Shown here piece after piece: positions 36,621 to 47,700 of a stretch of DNA of 64,000 nt (the stretch's first letter is position 1; every line of letters begins with the position of its first letter). A model generated the notes under the pieces. That model worked only from the letters and a program-made list of their open reading frames with translations, ran no database searches and was not told the origin of the DNA. Source of the stretch: Maniola hyperantus (taxonomy: Eukaryota; Arthropoda; Insecta; Lepidoptera; Nymphalidae); assembly GCF_902806685.2 (NCBI RefSeq), contig NC_048538.1, positions 11,718,001 through 11,782,000 on the forward strand, in the 5' to 3' direction. A program made the position numbers and the translations under genes.

Positions 36621-37019
36621 GTATAAAAATATTATATTATTGCAAAAAATATTATTTCTGTCAAATAAAACCCTTTTTTGCTTTGTTGTATCTCATTGTA
36701 CACGAAACATGTATAGTGTACACGGCTGTGTTAAATAAAGGTGAAAATGTAAAAATTTTGCTAGTGCAACATGCACTGCCAGTGACATGTTATGAATTGA
36801 GTTAGAGCAAGTTTCCAGCCAGCACTGCAAAGGGACAGGCCACTGTATTCCGTAATTGATGTGTGTAGCTTTTCATCGTAGCGGCCATTCGCTGTTTGTT
36901 GCCTGTGGTCAAGTTAGACTAAATTAAATTGTTGTATTTTTCACAACAAAATGACTGCGAGTACGATTAACGAAGGGGCGGTAATGTCGTTTGTCCGAGC
37001 GCTGAACGTCGAGCTCTCT

Positions 37020-37315
37020 GTTGACTTATTATAAGATTTTACATCTCACCAACGTTTGTAGTATTTGAGCATAGAAACACTTCAGCGTTAAATTAAAATG
37101 GACCTTAAATCTCTTCTTATAAAGCTCAAGTTTATATTTACAGCCAGCAAATTAAGCAGAAACATTGCGAAATTAAAATCAATCGTAGGTACCGGTACTG
37201 AGTTTTGATCTTTAAATGAAGAATTATTAAGCCCATTTCTCTTTGTTGTTATTATGTATTGAGTCTTGAATTCTATTAACGTCAGTGAGATGTAAATCTC
37301 ATACTAAGTACACTG
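37020..37315. mobile_element. MITE related to 16500, copy 2
   Basis: AAGATTTTACATCTCACCAA, GAGCATAGAAACACTT and the inner AAGCTCAAGTTTATATTTAC line up with the element at 16500. The right end GAGATGTAAATCTCATACTA mirrors the left. Confidence 0.75.
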
Positions 37316-37654
37316 CTCGATGCTTGCGCAACAAGTTCTGAAATTTTGTATCGCGAATGCTCTCTTCTTGTTTGAATTCGCAACTTGGTATAAACGGATC
37401 CTTCAACATACTTTGCTGCAACTCTATAGCACTTTATACTTTTTTAAAGGGAACCTTCCTTTTGTGTTTTTTGCGCTTAAATTCCGGGCAGTAAAATAAG
37501 AAAAATTGTCATCTTTCATGGTCACCATCACCGTCAATGTCGCAGAGGAGAAAAATGTTGTCTTACTCTTATAGTCTCACCTCTGTTAGTCACTGCGTAT
37601 ACTCTAGTGGGCACTTTGACATGCAACGTACTACCAACCACATAGAACGTTTGA

Positions 37655-37724
37655 TACTCTATCCACGGAAAGAAGTTAGTATAGCGCTCTCTCTGTTACG
37701 TAATCCCATACAAATGATAGAGAC
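37655..37724. repeat. Half copy of the TATAGCGCTCT foldback MITE
   Basis: ATCCACGGAAAGAAGTTAGT then ATAGCGCTCTCTCTGTTACG and AATCCCATACAAATGATAGA match one arm and part of the centre of the element at 44294. Confidence 0.7.
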
Positions 37725-40658
37725 AAAAATCTCAATGGGTGCTTACCATTTTGAGGCACCAACCAATCACACACAATATGTTTTCAATATTGCAATGTCC
37801 AAATCAAATAGTATTAGTTAAAAAAAAGACTAACATTTTTTTTGTTTCCTGTAGAAAACTAAATCATTGCAAATCAAAACCGTCTGAACTTTCTTACTTT
37901 CGTACTTTCAGGCTTTTCACTTTCTAGCTGTATAATCTCTTTCAACCACAAAAAATATTCATCATTCATTGTTTTAAAATAGGTATTGATTTAAGATGTT
38001 AGCAATAATAGAAATTGTAATTCAATTGCTGTGTCCCGCGGTGATAATGAATCTAGGCAATCACAAACCGATTCCAATTTAGAGCGAGGCAAAAATTGGG
38101 TATGCGGCGAATAATAATTTTCCCCGTGGAATGAACTGCGTTGTCCACATTTAAGGTAATTGCCAACAGTTTCGGCTGACGTGGCCGGCAAACCTGACAC
38201 TCGCTCCCAGGAGGCCACCCTTTACAATCCCATTAATGAATGCCTCTTATTCAATTTTTATTTGCTGGTATATTCCCTGTAATATTTGCATCTCCGAGCT
38301 GAAATTTTAGTCGCTTCTTTTTTGTTGTTTAAAGTTTCGTTTAATACATTTTGTGCAGTTTTAATACATTTATTATATTATTTCGATGTGTATTATAATT
38401 ACATGACTTTGCATGTTTTGATTTTAGCCTACTTAAATGAAAATGAGTTATGTCGGTTGGAAAGGCAATCTGAACCAGTGCAGGCATTTGACGATTCAAA
38501 GGTACTTGGTAAAGTCTATTCTATTCTATAGTCAAACCTTAGTCATAAAATCTCGACTCTAGTATCATAAGGTCGGATGTGGATTTTTGCTACTTTTCAG
38601 GAGAGCCAAAACAAAAATGCTAGGGAAATCGGGTCATAATTTCTTAACTACTAGAGATACAATTTCAGTTGTTTTTGTAATATTTAACACTTAACTGTAC
38701 CTATCATTAACCATTACTAGAAATACTTTATCATTAATAAATAAAATTTAAACTCACAATTTCTTCAAAATGGACGATATGCGACTTTATGCTGGTAATA
38801 TTCGTAACTGTGCTAAAAAATTGTGTGCATAAGTTGTAAACCGACTTTATGGCTGCAATTTTTACTATTACAAATTTGAAATAAAAGTCGGATCTATTAC
38901 TTAATATTTCATAATACGTCTTAACTGATTATACATAAGTAATATTCGGACAAAAGATCACAGTAGTTATCTCACAAAAATCATTTAGGAGTTTTGTGAG
39001 ATAGCAACAATGTACCTATCTGATTTTTCTGAAACTGATTAGTTAGATCTGAAACATAATAATTGCATTCGCCCGATAGTCTGACCATTGCATCCGTGTA
39101 AACCTTGTGACTTCTGAATGAATGAAAATAACATTTACAAATTCACAAATAAAGCCCATTAATTAAAAACAACGGCCAAAAATTGGAAAAAAAAAATTAC
39201 AAAGTAATTAGAAACCTACAGTGGGCCAAACATTTTTTGTGGAATTGCATACATGACGGTTACATCAATATAGAAATCTAAAACATGCCAACATAGCCTG
39301 ATTTTCCTTATAATGATTAGGTACGTAAAGTAAGAATGGAGGTCAGCAGGTGCCTACTGCAAAAGTTGGTTATATTTTACAGTGGATAATGGTTTCTCAT
39401 TATGTCGTATATTGGGCGAAAGCGGGGAAGAATTTTAAGTTTATATGTACCTATAACATACTAATGAAATACAAAAAAGTCTTCTTTAAAGTAGTTTTTA
39501 TAAAATAATAACACCCAGCATTATTGCGTTAGTTGTAGCCAGGTAATATATTCCGAAATCTGAAAATCCCCGCCGTTCTTATTTTTTTTTTTGATATAAC
39601 AAACGCTCCTGATATATCACCTTTGTAAAGGGATGTGGTCTTTAAAAATATGTTGTAGTGCCAAATCAAACTTATCAAAAAGTTTTGTTTCCTTCGCATG
39701 TTCTTGTAAACTGTGATCAATCTCTTAGTTTAGTAATCTGCATTGTTTTCAGCTGTTCCCTTTTTTTCTATTTGTGCATGGATTACATCTTACTCCACGT
39801 AGGTACATGTTGCATTTTAGCATAAAGCTTGTGATTTATCATCTTTTAGTGTGGTAATCCTTATAATAATCATAAGTAAACCATAACGATTATCATGCTC
39901 CGATTATGACCGACACAATTATCAGACCACAAAGTCAATTCTTCAACAATTTCGAGAATACTTTGTTTCTTCTCTAGTAGATTAATGAAATAAGACAGAT
40001 ACTGTTTTATTCCTTCCGCTGCAGCTGATGTTTTCAGACCACATTAAAGTAGCAACACTACTGGTAGCATCATGAATCGTTTTTAAGGTGCAGAAACTAC
40101 GCAGGTATAAGGATTTACTGTTAGTCAAATCCGGCATTGCCACTTTTGTAATAAAAAAAATACTTTCTGCTTTCTTGAAAATTCCATTGCTTCTGTTTCG
40201 ACTGTTCTTTTTAACAGATACTTATTTAAACTGTTTTTTTCGTGTTTTAGTTAAGTTTTTTTTATTTTTTTACTTTCACTTTTATTAGTTTTTAATTAAT
40301 AAATTAATTTATACTACATTTATATTTAAATTAACATAATCTAAAGCTTCCTATAATTAGGTATGTTTCGTTAGAATCACTATCATCACATATTGTAGGT
40401 GCCTTATAATTTCTGCTCTCGATTAATATCAAATTCGGTCGATTATAAGACGGGTAAAGTAGAAGGGTTGAAGTGGTTGATTAGGTACTCTAATTTTTTA
40501 AGGCTACGTTAAAAACTAGGGCAATAAATTTTTGGGCAAAAAATAAAGCCTGTGGTAGCACATTGTGGCCTTATGTTTGGTGGGGCCACCACTTTACAGA
40601 GGCCGTATTGTGCAGCCTCTGTAGCAATTTTTTTGTAATATTTTTCATTCTCTGTTGG
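37725..40658. other. No gene seen
   Basis: About 2.9 kb of AT-rich DNA. Close to 40590-40625 are two small inverted repeats (GGTGGGGCCACC; CAGAGGC...GCCTCTG), downstream of the unknown minus-strand frame. Confidence 0.55.
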
Positions 40659-41337
40659 TTAGCATGTAGGAGCTATTGTACATCCCGCAGGCGCAGAGGA
40701 TGATGATCCGGCTGCATCGTCCGATTCTGTCCGATTGCTTTGGGTGCCGTTTAGTGGCACTTGTAGGTTGGAGTTTATAACCAGATTGGGGCTTATAACT
40801 TGCCGATTGGGTTCTTCTTTCAGTCTCAAGGCGACTTGAATAACATTGGTCCAGCTATTGCCTTTCAAAAGTTTGTCCTTAATTGGATTTTCACCAATGA
40901 TTGGGGGGGTCATCATCCTCAGGTAAGGTGTCAATATCATTGAATATGGTATCAATATAATCATCCCCAAAGGAACCTTCCTGTTCCGTAGAGTTTGGAC
41001 TAGGTTCTTGGATGTCTTCCGTTTTTGTTAATGAACCATACGCAATGACTAGCGGCCCTGCAAGGTGTTCTTGTGCAGGCACTTGCCACGACGAAAGATC
41101 AGCTTGTCCCACATCGTCTATTGTAGGTGTCCCAATGCTCCAGTCTTCGCAGTAGTCATCTGATACTGGTTCCAAGTAAAGCCTGGGCGTACTCGAAGAC
41201 GGTATGAGGACACCTTCCCCTTCTTCTTCTCCGTCTTCTAATAAAGCGTCAGTCTCAGTCTGGGAACCCGCCACATCCCTTGAGTTCAACGCGACAGGTT
41301 CTGTATATTTATTTGACTCAACTGCCGACTTGCGTTT
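40659..41337 (-). pseudogene. Unrecognised minus-strand coding region broken by a frameshift
   Basis: Read on the minus strand, a possible acceptor (T-rich tract ending TTTTTAAG) is followed by an open frame beginning KRKSAVESNKYTEPVALN. It is rich in Glu, Asp, Ser and Pro and runs to EDDDPPNHW, then a stop at about 40891. A run of seven Cs (rc of 40903-40910) sits just before the stop. Reading one base differently there opens the next frame (ENPIKDKLLKGNSWTNVIQV...), which goes on to APTC and a TAA at 40659. The join gives roughly 225 residues of biased, mostly disordered-looking sequence. No domain was recognised. It may be part of a transposon protein, a retrocopy or a gene nested in the Rbp6 intron. 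The frameshift may be real decay or a homopolymer sequencing error. Confidence 0.45.
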
Positions 41338-42914
41338 CTTAAAAATGCAGTTTTTATTAAAAAAACATATGCATATTAAAAAAACTGATGATTTGAACTG
41401 TGATTCATAAAAAACACAATAAATGCACGGTTTTTTGCTTAGTGGGGTTTTATTATAATTTAATGTTCTGAATAATAATGAAATCCATATTAAAAAGATT
41501 AGAAGTTACAAGTGATTATGCCTGTAGACAAACGTGAATTGAGCCTTTGTTTTATACCTACCTACTTACAAATTTATTTCAAGGTTTTGAATCTGCACCT
41601 TAGTCCTGGTAAAAGGAACACAGGCAGTACAGACACACACACGCACACACACAGGATGTACAGACTTACGCGATTGTCTTTATTATTTTGATTTTGTACC
41701 TTACATCGTTTCTGATCTGAACCTCTAGGATATAGAAAGCCCTTCCCGCATCAGTTTTCCCCTCTACTTTTAATATAGGTAGGTCAAAAATGAATAGGCA
41801 TCGTTATTAAGTCAAGCGCACTCCTCCTTAAGCTGCATCATCACCTGCCAGCAGGTCTAATTGTATTCAAGCGCTAGTTATAAATTAAAAAAATCTAAAC
41901 ATTAATTTTTTCTTTGTACAAATGGACGTGAAGCAAGTGAAGATCATAGTATTATTCAAATCTATTTTTAAATGCAATTGGATCACGTATGAACGCGTCG
42001 GCTAAAATGAATATAATTAATAATTCACCGAGCACGTGAATGCAAACCTATTCTTAATTATATGCGCATAGTCGTATAATTAAACGAACGGAAAGCACCT
42101 TGACTTGGAGAGCCAACGTGACTGGGGGAGGCTGCGGGATGTCATACTCAAGATTTGCAGGGAAAAGGCGTGCTTGTGGGGAAAGACTGCCACTTGGACA
42201 CGTTCACCGGGAAACATATATTATCATGCCATTTGAGACTCTAATACCTTATCCAAAGGGGTTACTTTTAAACAAATACTGACGTAAAGACTTTCCGCTC
42301 ACCACGCCGTACGTACGTTTTCTGAATGAGGTTTCATTTGATAGCATTATATTATTATGGAGATTAAATGACAAATTCTGAAAGATAAGCTATTTATTTG
42401 GAACAAGGCTTACTGAAAGTTAGCATGAATTTTTTCGCATGAAAATTACAGATTTTTTGCATCAATGTCTTTCTGATGAAACCAATGCCAATTATTCTTT
42501 ACTTATTAAGGCGTATTCGGTTACTTTGTCACCAATAGAGAGATGAAAATCTCGGCGGTCATTGTAGTCCCGTCCCCTGCTTTTTTGCTTCGTTATTACC
42601 CATAAATATTCAAGAAAATACGGCCTTTGAGAGCGTCTCAATATTGACATAATAATGAAATCCTGTACCTAAACCTCCTGATTGATAAAATATCTTAAAT
42701 AAATTATTGCATTAATGATTAAATCCATTTCTCTTAAAAAAGTGGAAGTTTTTTTTCACTAATTGGCTGTTAATTTTTAGTTTCTATTGAATTTTAACAG
42801 GACACCTGTTAAAAAAATTAACAGCGGTGTTTCGGAAGATCGCAGCTGCGATTGAGTTCTTGACTGTACAGATAATCTTTTTACGTAAGCTATCCCACAA
42901 CTATAGCGAATAAC
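41338..42914. other. No gene seen
   Basis: AT-rich apart from a CA microsatellite. No upstream exon of the minus-strand frame at 40659-41337 was recognised. Confidence 0.5.
41632..41653. repeat. (AC)n microsatellite
   Basis: ACACACACACGCACACACAC with one interruption. Confidence 0.85.
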
Positions 42915-43198
42915 GGTGATAGCCTAGTGATCTATCTATAGTCGCGAGTAATACGCTGGCATTCTATCCGGGATATCACGGGTTCCATCTCGGGCACGCA
43001 CCTCTAGCTTTTCGGCGTAATGTCACTTACTTTAACGGTAAAGAAACCTGCATGCCTGAGAGTTCTCCATAATGCTCTCAAGGGTGCGTGAAGGCTGCCA
43101 AATCGCACTGGCAGACTCTAAACTCTTCTCATTCTGAGAGGAGACTTGCTCCCAGTTGGGCTGGGGGTGGATTGATCGTAATCATGATGATGATCATA
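42915..43198 (+). mobile_element. tRNA-headed SINE
   Basis: GGTGATAGCCTAGTGATCTA resembles a tRNA A-box head and CGGGTTCCATCTCGGGCACG a B-box. The body ACCTGCATGCCTGAGAGTTC and the tail CTGAGAGGAGACTTGCTCCC ending in ATGATGATGATC follow. It lies 198 bases before the Rbp6 exon. Confidence 0.72.
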
Positions 43199-43371
43199 CC
43201 GCACTTGCTCATTTCAAGCCGAAAAAGAAGCCGCACAATTTTAATAAAGTATTGCTTTAACTGTTAGACTAGTTTCTGGCCATCCGAGTTAGGTTTTTTA
43301 GACAGTGGTGATCTTTCGCTAAAAAGACCTCAAAACACTTGATGTTCTCTGCTTTTCTGTTCAAAAAAAAA

Positions 43372-43396
43372 TTCTAACGTTATAATTTCATTTCAG
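43372..43396 (+). promoter_or_regulatory. Branch point and 3' splice site of the Rbp6 exon
   Basis: A consensus-like branch sequence TTCTAAC (43372-43378, branch A at 43377) lies 19 nt before the end of a pyrimidine-rich acceptor, ATTTCATTTCAG. This fixes the exon start at 43397. Confidence 0.85.
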
Positions 43397-43489
43397 ATGG
43401 TGACCAGGACAAAGAAAATCTTCGTAGGAGGGCTATCAGCACCCACAACGCTGGAAGATGTAAAGAATTACTTTGAACAGTTTGGACCG
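43397..43489 (+). CDS. Rbp6: Internal coding exon of Musashi-family RNA-binding protein Rbp6 (start of RRM2)
   Basis: The exon reads as 31 complete codons in phase 0, starting MVTRTKKIFVGGL and ending YFEQFGP. Residues 8-13 (IFVGGL) are the RNP-2 strand of an RNA-recognition motif, and the TTLEDVKNYFEQFG stretch is its first helix. In Musashi proteins the MVTRTKKIFVGG segment opens the second RRM, which binds UAG-containing RNA and controls translation. The SAPTTLEDVK wording matches insect Rbp6; Drosophila msi reads differently here. The exon is bounded by TTTCAG and GTAAGT. The rest of RRM2 (RNP-1) and the whole of RRM1 are not in the window. Because the exon begins with ATG, a transcript with a non-coding first exon could start translation here; that is inference. 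No frame damage is visible. Confidence 0.93.
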
Positions 43490-43495
43490 GTAAGT
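43490..43495 (+). promoter_or_regulatory. 5' splice site (donor) of the Rbp6 exon
   Basis: GTAAGT follows the GGACCG codons directly, a full consensus donor, so the exon ends at 43489 in phase 0. Confidence 0.88.
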
Positions 43496-43716
43496 TTAAA
43501 AAAAAACACATTCTTATCTTTTGATTTTTTTTTGCTATCGTACAAATTGATTAGGTACCTATCATAAAATGTTTGTCACATTTTTGTAAAAATATCTAGT
43601 TTAAAGTTACAAGTTAGTTACATTTGTATGTAGGTCCTTGTCTCCGTGTAACTATGTAATGTTACTAATATTTAATGAAAAGCTGGGAAACCACACACAC
43701 AGATAATAATGGACTA

Positions 43717-44164
43717 AGAGCCAGTGCGTGCCAGAGCTTCGTTATTTTATTAAAGCTGAAAGTTTATCTGTGTGTACCAACACGGGGAGGAACGTTTCAA
43801 AATGTTTGTTTGGTTCATGATGGCTTTGGGAGATAACACGTACCTAATAAAAATGTAAAAAATCTTACGTTAAAAATATATAAAGTAATTTTTTTTTTAA
43901 ATAGTATTAGAAATATTGTCATGCACTGCCAGACACTTAGTATCATGGCAACCATCTGCTAGACACCCTTAAATTTTAACAAATTTAAGGGTCTCTCGCA
44001 GCTGGTTGCCACGACATTAAGTGTCTGGCAATGCATGAAGTGAATACCTGTTATCTCACAAAGCCACCATGATTCAAACAAACGTTCTTCCCTGTGTTGG
44101 GGACAATACGCAGAGAAACTTTCAGGTTTTATAAAATAACAAAGGTCTGGCACGCGCTGGCTCT
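43717..44164. mobile_element. Large foldback (inverted-repeat) element, copy 1
   Basis: AGAGCCAGTGCGTGCCAGAG at the left is mirrored by CTTTGTTATTTTATAAAACC/GCGCTGGCTCT sequence at the right. Complementarity continues through GGAGGAACGTTT and TGGCTTTGGGAGATAAC for about 200 bases per arm, with nested palindromes in the centre. It lies 228 bases after the Rbp6 exon. A related copy is at 60023-60409. Non-coding, MITE-like. Confidence 0.85.
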
Positions 44165-44293
44165 CTCTCTATAATTCCTATAACATATTCATATAATTGA
44201 TTGAGTTCGATAGTATTCAAATGAGAGCTGAACTATGTTAACTTGAAGCGCACTACGAATAAACTTCTTTTATCTATGGAATAAACTCTTAAA

Positions 44294-44492
44294 CTATTCT
44301 CCATCCACGGAGTCAAGTTGGTATAGCGCTCTGTCTATCTAATCCCATACAAAAAGAGAGATAGTGCTTTACCTACTAACTTTATTCCGTGGAGAAGTCA
44401 GTATCCTCTCTCTCTCTGTTACGTACCCATAAAAATAAGTAAATAAGACAAACAGAGAGAGCGCTATACCAACTTTACTCCGTTGGAGTATA
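44294..44492. mobile_element. Foldback MITE, TATAGCGCTCT family
   Basis: CCACGGAGTCAAGTTGGTAT-AGCGCTCTGTC at the left is mirrored by AGAGAGAGCGCTATACCAAC-TTTACTCCGTTGG at the right. About 40-bp arms. A half copy is at 37655-37724. Confidence 0.8.
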
Positions 44493-44670
44493 GGAGCAAT
44501 CAAAATGGCTGACCACCTGATTTAGCTACCGATGTCCATAAACGTTTGCAACAGCAGAGTATTCTTCTGATTCTGATGGAGGAGGGAGAGCGGGGACCCT
44601 GAGATACAGGTTTTGCAAACTTACTTCAGGGTCCCTGGCACAATTATAAAAAGACCTTTTAAAACAAAAA

Positions 44671-44697
44671 AATCATTTCATTTCATTTCATTTCTTT
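44671..44697 (-). repeat. (ATTTC)n tract, likely LINE tail in minus orientation
   Basis: TCATTTCATTTCATTTCATT followed by TCTTTATTGCC. CR1/Jockey-type LINEs end in AATAAAG plus a short repeat, so this is probably such an end reversed. Confidence 0.55.
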
Positions 44698-44700
44698 ATT

Positions 44701-47700
44701 GCCAATGAATTTTCCTCACAAACCAAAAACTTGACTGAAACCATCTGTTATAGAATTAAGAATGCCTTCTTGCCAAGTCATCTTGTTTTATAAAATCTGA
44801 CATTGCCAATTCATAAAATAATATTTTTCGCTAAATTCGGATGCTTCGGCCAATTTTTCACCGCCATGTTTCATCAGCTACTAACCGTAACCAGATTTAG
44901 TTTTATTTAATTAAATCAAACCAAATTATATAGACATTTAAGTAGGTAGGTACAATTAAAAAAAAATTAGACAAAATGTTTTATCCGAGGACCTACCTAT
45001 ATCAACACAACTAGCAGCACCGCAGTCCCGTTGTGAGCATGATCTCTGATTCACGAGGTCTGATTATTGGCAACTAAACAATCGTCGTATATATCGTAGT
45101 ACACTACGATCTGAAACGCTGATATCACCTTACATTATGTCACTCAACTACGAAATAAGCTAAAATCATTAAAAAACCATCTCCAACAATATAACGACAG
45201 AAAAACTCGAGTTCGAAAGTAATAACAACTCTATGAGAAAAGGTCAGTCATAGTAATAACATATCTAATTCCCAAAGTATTGGTGATCCGTAAATAATGT
45301 TACCCTATCTATTTAATATCAAGTCGTGGTTTCACGATATCAAAAGACTGACTTTTTATGTTTTCAAAGAAAACTCAAATAGTATTTATCAGAGTAAAGA
45401 AAACTGATATCGACTGGTAGGTGTTGCAATAGAAGACATTTTTCAATTATAAAGTTTTTTCTTTAATTTCCACTTCGATCGATGTAAAATAGGAATCGCT
45501 TTGGCACAAACCTATCGTCTGACTTCCTTTACAATCATGCAAAAGGGATTCTTATTAGTGTTGACTAAAGTATATATTCCTGTGGCGGGACATCCGTGGC
45601 TGTAAGCCCGCGATAACTCTCCTCTTTGTCTGGCAGCCGCGACACTGAGCAGGTGTCTATCTACAAAAGTTTCGTCGTAATTAGCCCCGTATCTAGCATG
45701 GATTCCGACTAAGGAACTTTTCAGAATTCAACATTGGCTACAGGCGGCAGTCATTGTGCCTCTCAAAGTAATCGGGCTGAGCCAGCCGCCCGCGACGATC
45801 AAAACCTTCATTACCTATTATGAGAGTTTAGAATAAAGCCAACGAGTTTTTCGGAGTGAATGTGATTGATGCCGAGCGAAGGAAATATCCCGGGAGAGAT
45901 AAAAGGAATTTAATGAAGAGTCTTTAAGAATAATGATTAAGGGAATGGTTATTCCTTTTGGTCGGCGGCCTAATGATGGAGTCTTTTGAATTATTTTTTG
46001 TGTCTATGTAACGTTGTAGCCATGATTACTCCAATTAGAAGAGTAAACAAGTAGATGCGTTATAATAACGCTCGTCAAATTCTATACAGTAGCAAATGAT
46101 TTATTTTCTCAAAACATTATTGAATCTATGTGTGCCATGCTTTTTTCATCATCATCGATACCACTTCGAAACGAAGTTTAGCGATCATGATACGAAAAGC
46201 TTCTCTATAAAGCCGCCTCTTTTAACTACGGGTAACTAAGTCGTGTTACCCTTATGTCGTCCAATCATTTGCGTCTTTGTTGACTTGGAGGCTGGAGCTC
46301 TCTTCTTTCTCTCTCTTCTCTCTTCTCTGGACATCTTTAATTCTTCCCTCCAACACTAATCTTGGGAATGAGAATTAGGCTCCTTTCTGTAAATGTCCGA
46401 AGAAAGCAAGTTTTTTTTCTTGTAGGTATACTAAACTTCTAATATTGGTTGCCTCTCTATTTATTCTATTTACAATTTTAGCGTCTAAACTATCGTGAGT
46501 GATTTCCATTATACATATATCACAATAAACACGTGAGTAAATCTGGTGTGTGATATCTGCTTACAATAAAAAATACTCCATTATTATTTACCTACCTACT
46601 ATTGAAAGGAATTACTTATTTGACGAGCCCATAAAATTGTCCTACTGCAACAAAATCATTCGGTTCAACAACTTACAGTATCATTTACCAACAAGCTGTT
46701 GTAAACCAAGTTAATCTGTAAACGTAATTGCTATAAGATAGTGAATCGCTACACTTAATGGGATAATCAAAGCGCGTAACATCACATAAAAGCCTAAAGT
46801 GTATTCCCAACTAAGATAAATAAATGAAAGCCATTATTGAATCTACTTAGAGCGTACACCGAGAATTCTGAGTACAAATTAATTCAATAACATTCAAGCC
46901 GTGCACTGTGCTCTCGAGTCGACATCATTTCGTAAGGGTGTCACATTTTGAGCAAATTTAATTAACAATCTAGTTGCTTTTGTAGGTACCTTCATTAGTG
47001 TATTTGTGGATAAACACTGCGCAAACTCGGTATAATCCACGGTGTGTCCGTGTGCGTGGAATCCGCGGTATCGTACTCGGCGCTGTATCGTGTGGTACCA
47101 GCGTGTCACGTGCGATCACATTCACGCTTGGCTATGGCGAGTACCGTACACCAAACAGGTACACGAGCCGGTACCGATAGCTCACGCACACATGCGTGAC
47201 TCCGACGTCTCGATACCGTTCTGGCTCTCCCTACGTGCGAGCTCTCCGAATGCAAACTGTCTCGGAATATCAAATGAGCCACTTAAATACTGAACACAAT
47301 GACTACGCCCACCTGAAGCAAAGGCCGCGGGGACGCGTGCACGCAACTCCGTCGTAAATGAAAGCCCGTCGAGTCGGGGACGAAGGGTGGGCGAGGTTTA
47401 ACCCCGGTAACGATTTCCTTCAGATAATGGAGAATTTTCTGATGAAAGCTGCTCAACAGTGCCCTTTTAAGGATTTAGGAAACGTCGGATTTATAGCCCG
47501 AACGGTCGGCGCAAATTTTGTTCGTCACGACACCATGCTCTCTGTCGCATGAATAAATCTGTACGTGAGGCTTCCCTAAAGCATTCTACTATAGAACTTA
47601 TCCTTAACTTAAATTGCCATTGGAACTTACGGTTACTGTTAATGAGTCAAACCTAGCACGTTTTAGTTAATTTATTCTAAGTACATGCTATGAACTTGAA

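Noticed and set aside
37537..37821. 94-codon plus-strand frame
   Set aside because: It spans half a foldback MITE; no domain.
47042..47293. Open frames in a GC-richer block
   Set aside because: Two shifted frames overlap with no domain or good start; more likely non-coding.
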